58,701 bases of DNA from NCBI GenBank assembly GCA_963205275.1, contig CAUJIH010000100.1, positions 1-58,701 of the forward strand, given 5' to 3'. The DNA comes from Verrucomicrobiota bacterium. GTDB lineage: Bacteria > Verrucomicrobiota > Verrucomicrobiia > Verrucomicrobiales > DEV007. The position numbers and the translations under genes were made by a program. Positions 52,661 to 58,701 of the stretch are shown here, piece after piece. Position 1 is the stretch's first letter, and each line of letters begins with the position of its first letter. Below the pieces are notes generated by a model. That model had not been told where the DNA came from. It was given only the letters and a program-made list of their open reading frames with translations, and did no database searches.

Positions 52661-52746
52661 TTTCTCGGATGAATTGCGATTTCGATGGATGAAAGAAAAG
52701 GAAGTCGGTTGACTCGCTACCCGATTCCCGTTCATTCCAGCACTTC

Positions 52747-53859
52747 ATGGGTTCACAATTCGGTCAGCTTTTCCGTCTTTCCACCTGGGGCGAGTCCCAC
52801 GGTGGAGGGGTCGGTGTCGTTATAGATGGATGTCCTCCTCAGATTCCTCTGACGGAATCAGAGATTCAGATCGATCTGGATCGTCGTCGTCCGGGGCAGA
52901 GCGAAGTTACCACGCCGCGCAATGAGGCCGATCAGGCTGAGATTCTTTCTGGCACCTTCGAGGGGCTGACCCTTGGCACGCCGATCGCGATTCTAGTGCG
53001 GAATAAGGATCATCGCCCGGAGGCGTATTCTGAAATGGCCACGAAGTTCCGGCCCTCCCACGCGGATTACACCTATCAGGCAAAGTTTGGGATTCGGAAC
53101 TGGCAGGGTGGGGGACGCGCCAGTGCGCGAGAGACGATTGGACGGGTTGCTGCCGGGGCGATCGCGAAGAAAGTCATCGCCAGTCATTTCGCTCCGACAC
53201 TGGAAATTGTACCTTGGGTGGAATCCATCGGAACGCTCCGCTCTGACATCGATCCAGCAAGCGTGAACCGGGAACTGATCGAATCGAATATTGTTCGAGC
53301 AGGTGATCCGAATCTGATCGAACCCATGATCGAGTTGATCAAGGCGACCCGTGCGGATGGCAATTCTATCGGTGGAGTCATCGCGTGCGTTGTTCGCAAT
53401 GTTCCCGTTGGATTGGGTATGCCGGTTTTTGACCGCTTAGAGGCGGATTTGGCGAAAGCCATGTTGAGTCTTCCTGCGACGAAGGGTTTCGAGATTGGTT
53501 CGGGGTTTGCAGGCACTCAGATGACGGGGCGAGAACACAATGACGCCTTCCGCATGGAGGCTGGACGCGTGCGCACACTCACGAATCGATCCGGTGGTGT
53601 GCAGGGTGGGATCAGCAATGGCGAAGATCTATTTTTCCGCGTCGCTTTCAAGCCTACTGCGACCATTATGACGGAGCAGGATACGGTATCCTCCGAATTC
53701 GAGAATACCGCGCTGAAAGGCCGTGGTCGTCACGATGCCTGTGTGCTACCTCGGGCAGTTCCCATCGTCGAAGCCATGACCGCGCTGGTGCTGGTCGATC
53801 ACATGCTCCGCCAGCGTGCGCTGTGTGGAGACGAAAGTTTTCAATTGCAGGAATCATGA
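52747..53859 (+). CDS. aroC: Chorismate synthase AroC
   Basis: The 370-residue enzyme has the family blocks [28 protein letters not shown] and a C-terminal [13 protein letters not shown]. AroC makes chorismate from EPSP using reduced flavin and is the last step of the shikimate path. It starts 86 bases after smpB and overlaps the CvpA-like gene by four bases (ATGA), indicating a small operon aroC-cvpA-like-gatB. Confidence 0.96.
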   Translation: MGSQFGQLFRLSTWGESHGGGVGVVIDGCPPQIPLTESEIQIDLDRRRPGQSEVTTPRNEADQAEILSGTFEGLTLGTPIAILVRNKDHRPEAYSEMATKFRPSHADYTYQAKFGIRNWQGGGRASARETIGRVAAGAIAKKVIASHFAPTLEIVPWVESIGTLRSDIDPASVNRELIESNIVRAGDPNLIEPMIELIKATRADGNSIGGVIACVVRNVPVGLGMPVFDRLEADLAKAMLSLPATKGFEIGSGFAGTQMTGREHNDAFRMEAGRVRTLTNRSGGVQGGISNGEDLFFRVAFKPTATIMTEQDTVSSEFENTALKGRGRHDACVLPRAVPIVEAMTALVLVDHMLRQRALCGDESFQLQES

Positions 53860-54734
53860 ATGAATACTTTGCCGTATTGCTAGCGATTCTCTTTGTTGTT
53901 CTCGCTTTTTTGATTGCGTTCCGGAAGGGCGTGATCGGGATCTTGGCGAGCGGCGGTGCTCTGGCGGCTGGATTTGCCGTTTTTCTCCTCTCCTTTGCAT
54001 ATCTCTCACCTCTGAGCCAGACGTATCTCGGAGTCGCTCTTTCTTGGCAGGTGATGCTAGGAGCTTCCTTCGTTTTGGCTCTCGCAGTGTCAGTTCCGCT
54101 TCGCATCGTCCTGACAAAGGTTCTCAAGGGGTTCTTTAATCCGGACACACCATTCCATCGTTTCGTCGATGGGAGTGTCGGCGCTCTCCTCTCACTCATT
54201 CCCAGTTTGGTCGGAGTATTTATTTTTTTCAGTTGTTTGCGTGTCGCGGGAACGGTTCAGGAACTCGCTTACATCGACGCTCTGACCCAAAAGCAGATTG
54301 GAATTACGAGTGAGCTACCGACTTTTCCGCTCAGTGCGACGTGGAGAAACGGGATTGAACGACTTCCTTACATCCCTGACCTCCTCGATAAAGTCGATCC
54401 CATCAGCCGTCGTGCTTCCCGTAATGTGGCCGCATTCATCCTAGCATCCAGAGGTGCGATGCTGCGCGATTTCCTTCTGGAACGCAAGGAAACTTCTGCC
54501 TTCATGGGCTCGTCTCGCTGGGCTGAAATCACTGCGGATGAGAGAATTTCTCAGATTTTGAAAAGGCAAGATTGGATCGCGCTGGTTCTCTCCTCGCCAG
54601 TAAAGACTCTAGCGAACAGCCCAAGCGCGAATCCCGATCTCACTCGTCTCGTTCTAGAACCTGCTCTGAAAGACTTTATCGCGACTCTGCAGGAGCAGAT
54701 TCCAGGGAATAAGGCCGGCTCCGTCACTCCCTGA
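53856..54734 (+). CDS. CvpA-like membrane protein
   Basis: The start at 53856 (ATGA overlap with aroC) gives 292 residues. The N-terminal half has four hydrophobic segments (about 5-22, 28-48, 58-80 and 103-125), typical of CvpA family members, with FRKGVIG and [15 protein letters not shown] blocks. The C-terminal half is hydrophilic and helical and has no recognised domain, making it longer than E. coli CvpA (162). CvpA is needed for colicin V production and envelope homeostasis in E. coli; the role here is unknown. Family assignment is moderate. Confidence 0.6.
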   Translation: MNEYFAVLLAILFVVLAFLIAFRKGVIGILASGGALAAGFAVFLLSFAYLSPLSQTYLGVALSWQVMLGASFVLALAVSVPLRIVLTKVLKGFFNPDTPFHRFVDGSVGALLSLIPSLVGVFIFFSCLRVAGTVQELAYIDALTQKQIGITSELPTFPLSATWRNGIERLPYIPDLLDKVDPISRRASRNVAAFILASRGAMLRDFLLERKETSAFMGSSRWAEITADERISQILKRQDWIALVLSSPVKTLANSPSANPDLTRLVLEPALKDFIATLQEQIPGNKAGSVTP

Positions 54735-54757
54735 TTCCTTCGCCACTCCTTTTTCTC

Positions 54758-56224
<1,467 letters not shown>

Positions 56225-56484
56225 TGAAAATGATGCAATGAGTCGGTTTCTGCATCGTAGGTCCTTTTGATTTTTGCTCAAAAACCTCTAAGAGTTCTTC
56301 AGGATTGGCCGTCTTAGACAGCGTTGCTGGATTCTGCCGACGGAATTTATTAACGCTCCTGCATCAAAAAGCACGATTAAGATTTTTGGATTCTGCTTGC
56401 CAGAATGGTGTAAAACGTGGTACAGTATGGCTTCACCTTTGAGTCTCATCCGACTGAGCGGCGATTGCTTCGAAGGCAATGGCT

Positions 56485-56544
56485 GTGGAAATATCAGTGG
56501 AAATAGTAGTGAAAATACCAGTGAAAATAACCGTAGAAATAGCG
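56485..56544 (+). repeat. Five 12-bp tandem repeats upstream of the 3D lipoprotein
   Basis: Five 12-base units based on GTGGAAATANNN (56485-56544) lie just before the ATG at 56562. In the long open frame they would encode a GNSS/ENTS-like tetrapeptide repeat. Because 12 is a multiple of three, changes in copy number would not shift the frame if translated. They may equally lie in an untranslated leader. Confidence 0.75.
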
Positions 56545-56561
56545 GTGTCGTATTACTTTCA

Positions 56562-57563
56562 ATGATCGCATCACAGATCGAAGTCCTGAAACGACTCTCC
56601 ATTTTCGTCTTGGCTACTGGAGCCATGATGACTCTGACGAACTGCACCAGTTTGACCAGTCTTTCCTCACTTGAGGCTCAGAATCGAGCGGTAGTGACGA
56701 AGATCGCACAGGAAGATCAGGGTGGAGCAAATACTCCTGTGGAAACTCCCTCTGCTGCATCGGCCCCCCAGATTGTCGGATCATCGACTACGAAGCCGGG
56801 AGAAAATACAACTTCCTCTCTTGCATCTACATCTGCATCTGCGCCGCCTCCGCTTTCTCCGGTGTCGAGTGCTGAAATTGGGCGAAATGGTAGAACACTA
56901 ACCTCTCTCAAGGTGCCGACGTCGATCCAGGCCTCTTCTGAATCTGCCGCTACCGCTGCGATGCAGTTAACATCCACGCAGTCGATCGATCCTGTGGCTC
57001 TTCCGGGGCGCACTCAAGCTCCCGTCATAATGCAGCCGGATCCCGTAGCCTTGCCGAAGCCACCTACGGGACGTACATCCGCAGCCACTTCGCTTTCTTC
57101 CGTCCCTCTCACTCCTGTCGAGAATCGCCCCACCAATCAGATCATGATGGTGCGGACGACGGCCTACACGCATTCCGAGTCGGACCACTTGAAGTATGGT
57201 CGACAGACAGCCGCAGGGAATACTCTTCAATACGGTTCTCGAGTTCGGAGCGCTGCGGCAGATTGGTCGAAGTATCCAGTCGGCACACGCTTCATGATCG
57301 AGGGATTGCCATACGAGTACGTTGTGGATGACTACGGGAGTGCCTTGGTCGGTACGGAGACCATCGATATTTACAAGCCTGAAAGGGAAACGATGAATGA
57401 ATGGGGCGTGCGCAACGTTCCCATTCGAGTTCTGCAATGGGGATCTGTCGAGGAAAGCCGCCGAATTCTTGAAGGTCGGAAGGGTTCCGCAGAACACGTC
57501 CGGAAAATGTTGCGAGAAATCGAGAAGAAAGGGAAATCTGGCTCGCTCGCATTTTCATCTTGA
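56562..57563 (+). CDS. 3D-domain (RlpA/MltA-like) lipoprotein
   Basis: The ATG at 56562 gives 333 residues with a lipoprotein signal ending LTNC. A serine-, threonine- and proline-rich stretch (about 30-190) is followed by a 3D domain, seen as RTTAYTHSESDH, then AADWSKYPVGTRFMIEG, YEYVVDDYGSALVG and TIDIYKPE, with the conserved aspartates of this double-psi barrel fold. Such domains occur in peptidoglycan-acting proteins such as MltA. It is probably an outer-membrane lipoprotein acting on the wall; catalytic activity is not shown. An in-frame start at 56397 would include the 12-bp repeats but removes the signal from the N-terminus. Confidence 0.75.
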   Translation: MIASQIEVLKRLSIFVLATGAMMTLTNCTSLTSLSSLEAQNRAVVTKIAQEDQGGANTPVETPSAASAPQIVGSSTTKPGENTTSSLASTSASAPPPLSPVSSAEIGRNGRTLTSLKVPTSIQASSESAATAAMQLTSTQSIDPVALPGRTQAPVIMQPDPVALPKPPTGRTSAATSLSSVPLTPVENRPTNQIMMVRTTAYTHSESDHLKYGRQTAAGNTLQYGSRVRSAAADWSKYPVGTRFMIEGLPYEYVVDDYGSALVGTETIDIYKPERETMNEWGVRNVPIRVLQWGSVEESRRILEGRKGSAEHVRKMLREIEKKGKSGSLAFSS

Positions 57564-57636
57564 GTCCAAGTCTGGAATCGGGAAGGCCAGATTTTCGTTC
57601 CCCTCGCGGCGCTGCTTCAGGTAGCGTGTTCGTAAG

Positions 57637-58287
57637 ATGACCAAGTCAGAACGGTGCGCATGGATCGAGCGACGGCTAGAGGAGTTATATCCGGAAACTC
57701 CGATTCCACTGGATCACCACGATCCCTATACTCTACTCATCGCAGTGCTACTCTCGGCGCAATGTACGGATTCCAGAGTGAATCAAGTAACGCCCGAATT
57801 GTTCGCTCTAGCCGACACGCCGGAGAGAATGGCGCTCGTTCCCGTTGATGAAATCCGGGCGATCATTCGTCCCTGTGGTCTCTCGCCTCGGAAATCTGCT
57901 GCAATTTCTGAATTGTCACGGATTCTGACAGAGCAGTATGAAGGGAGGGTCCCCGCCGATTTTGCTGCGCTCGAAGCACTGCCAGGGGTCGGACACAAAA
58001 CCGCGTCTGTGGTGATGAGTCAGGCCTTCGGAGTTCCCGCCTTTCCTGTCGATACGCATATCCACCGCCTCGCTCAACGTTGGGAACTCACCAATGGAAG
58101 AAGCGTCGAGCAAACTGAAAAAGACCTGAAGCGTCTTTTTCATCGAGACACTTGGAACACCCTGCATCTCCGCATCATCTATTACGGGCGCGAGCACTGC
58201 ACTGCCCGAGGATGTGACGGCACCATCTGCGAATTCTGCCGCACCCTGTTTCCCAAGCGAAAGAAGCCAGTGGTGACGAAGAAGTAG
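57637..58287 (+). CDS. nth: Endonuclease III (Nth)
   Basis: The 216-residue DNA glycosylase/AP lyase (E. coli 211) has the HhH motif LPGVGHKTASVV with the catalytic lysine, and the catalytic aspartate in PVDTHIHR. Iron-sulfur cysteines are C-X4-C-X4-C-X2-C (HCTARGCDGTICEFC) rather than the usual C-X6-C-X2-C-X5-C. Nth removes oxidised pyrimidines. The ATG at 57637 follows an open intergenic stretch of 73 bases. Both active-site residues are present, so activity is likely. Confidence 0.93.
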   Translation: MTKSERCAWIERRLEELYPETPIPLDHHDPYTLLIAVLLSAQCTDSRVNQVTPELFALADTPERMALVPVDEIRAIIRPCGLSPRKSAAISELSRILTEQYEGRVPADFAALEALPGVGHKTASVVMSQAFGVPAFPVDTHIHRLAQRWELTNGRSVEQTEKDLKRLFHRDTWNTLHLRIIYYGREHCTARGCDGTICEFCRTLFPKRKKPVVTKK

Positions 58288-58701
58288 CGAGAAGCAGGGG
58301 GAGAACTGTCCTCCCTTCCAACGACCGCCCCACGAACGGCCACCGTGCGAGCGACGGCGCGAAAAAGCAGCGTATCCCGGCGGCGTCGATGAGAGTCACA
58401 GTAGAATTTGAGATGTTTATCCACAAATTTCACGGATGAACACAGATTTTTTTGATCCTTATCTGCGGAAATCTGCGTAATCTGTGGATGAATAAAATAG
58501 CCTGTCCTTGAAAATTGTCCCTGAAAGTTTAATAAATAACCTGTCCCTGTAAATTCCGAACCAACGGTGTCCAAACTTCCGTGAGATTTTGGGGCCTACG
58601 CACCTGTTTAAAACGCTGAAACTCCATTCTGAGAAGCTGGGGATCCGAGGGCTAAATTTTTGACTCAAAGAGCGTTACGATGAGAAATTTGCACGTTTAG
58701 G
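58288..58701. other. Non-coding right end with repeat sequence
   Basis: No gene is supported in these 414 bases. The minus-strand frame at 58182-58574 reads as a known type of spurious peptide (ITQISADKDQKN, LCSSVKFVDKHL) from interspersed repeats. The tail after about 58560 has no recognisable feature and may hold the start of the next gene's upstream region. Confidence 0.65.
58411..58555. repeat. Interspersed repeat with inverted and direct components
   Basis: TTTATCCACA (58416-58425) and TGTGGATGAATAAA (58483-58496) are imperfect inverted copies. ATCTGCGGAA and ATCTGCGTAA lie side by side (58461-58480). An imperfect direct repeat of about 25 bases (58491-58516 and 58531-58555) carries AATAAA and CCTGTCC. 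The sequence resembles repeats common in Verrucomicrobia and Lentisphaerae intergenic DNA, from memory. Confidence 0.7.

Noticed and set aside
56485-56544. CRISPR-like array
   Set aside because: The units are 12 bases with no spacers between them, and no cas gene is present.

Overview
The window looks like chromosomal DNA of a bacterium of the PVC superphylum, most likely a verrucomicrobium. The clues are a secreted protein joining a sugar-dehydrogenase-like propeller, HEAT-like repeats and a C-terminal haem site (48385-51405), a DUF2231 / planctomycete-type cytochrome c / leucine-rich-repeat fusion (22358-24268), DUF5069, a GDSL-like hydrolase of the PVC type, many Tat-exported sugar enzymes, and interspersed palindromic repeats. 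MurE carries the DNPR motif of meso-diaminopimelate ligases, so a DAP-type peptidoglycan is expected. The phylum call is inference from gene content. I saw no rRNA, CRISPR array, insertion sequence or prophage.

Layout. 1-6720: a palindromic repeat that ends a truncated DUF6807 gene, a TIM-barrel sugar isomerase, HflX, DUF5069, a pair of pentonate-breakdown enzymes (YjhG/YagF dehydratase plus FAH-family protein) that suggests a Weimberg-type oxidative pentose route, and a glycine-zipper lipoprotein with a clear terminator. 6721-17659: a division and cell wall (dcw) cluster, rsmH-ftsL-ftsI-murE-murF-mraY-murD-LysM protein-ftsW, tightly packed with overlapping starts and stops. It stops after ftsW, without murG, murC, ftsQ, ftsA or ftsZ. 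17680-21212: a Tat-exported Gfo/Idh/MocA oxidoreductase and a secreted GH99-like/LamG protein, both minus strand. 21313-29830: an HTH-MBL fusion, then a cytochrome block (DUF2231-cytochrome-LRR protein, lipoprotein, ResB, CcsA) and a secreted M20 peptidase. 29992-34096: tRNA-Thr(TGT) with its own likely promoter, and a split MacAB-like efflux operon. 34483-42171: dxs-xseB, an esterase, a SUKH protein, DUF1015, RecF and an unassigned mono-haem protein. 42286-58287: DUF4870, a UvrD/Rep helicase, two PilT-type ATPases, the GDSL-like hydrolase/haem dehydrogenase pair, an S4 protein, SmpB, AroC, a CvpA-like protein, GatB, a 3D-domain lipoprotein and endonuclease III. The right end is a non-coding repeat.

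How the genes work together. The dcw genes make and polymerise lipid-linked peptidoglycan precursors, and the LysM and 3D-domain proteins are likely wall-binding partners. ResB/CcsA is a system II haem-attachment machine, and three predicted exported proteins in the window have CxxCH haem sites and are plausible clients. Sugar uptake products may feed the pentonate enzymes. I found no convincing new defence or mobile system. The most distinctive signals are the interspersed hairpin repeats, a hairpin pair with GGAGGAGG motifs before smpB, a 12-bp tandem repeat before the 3D lipoprotein, and several unusual domain fusions or motif variants.
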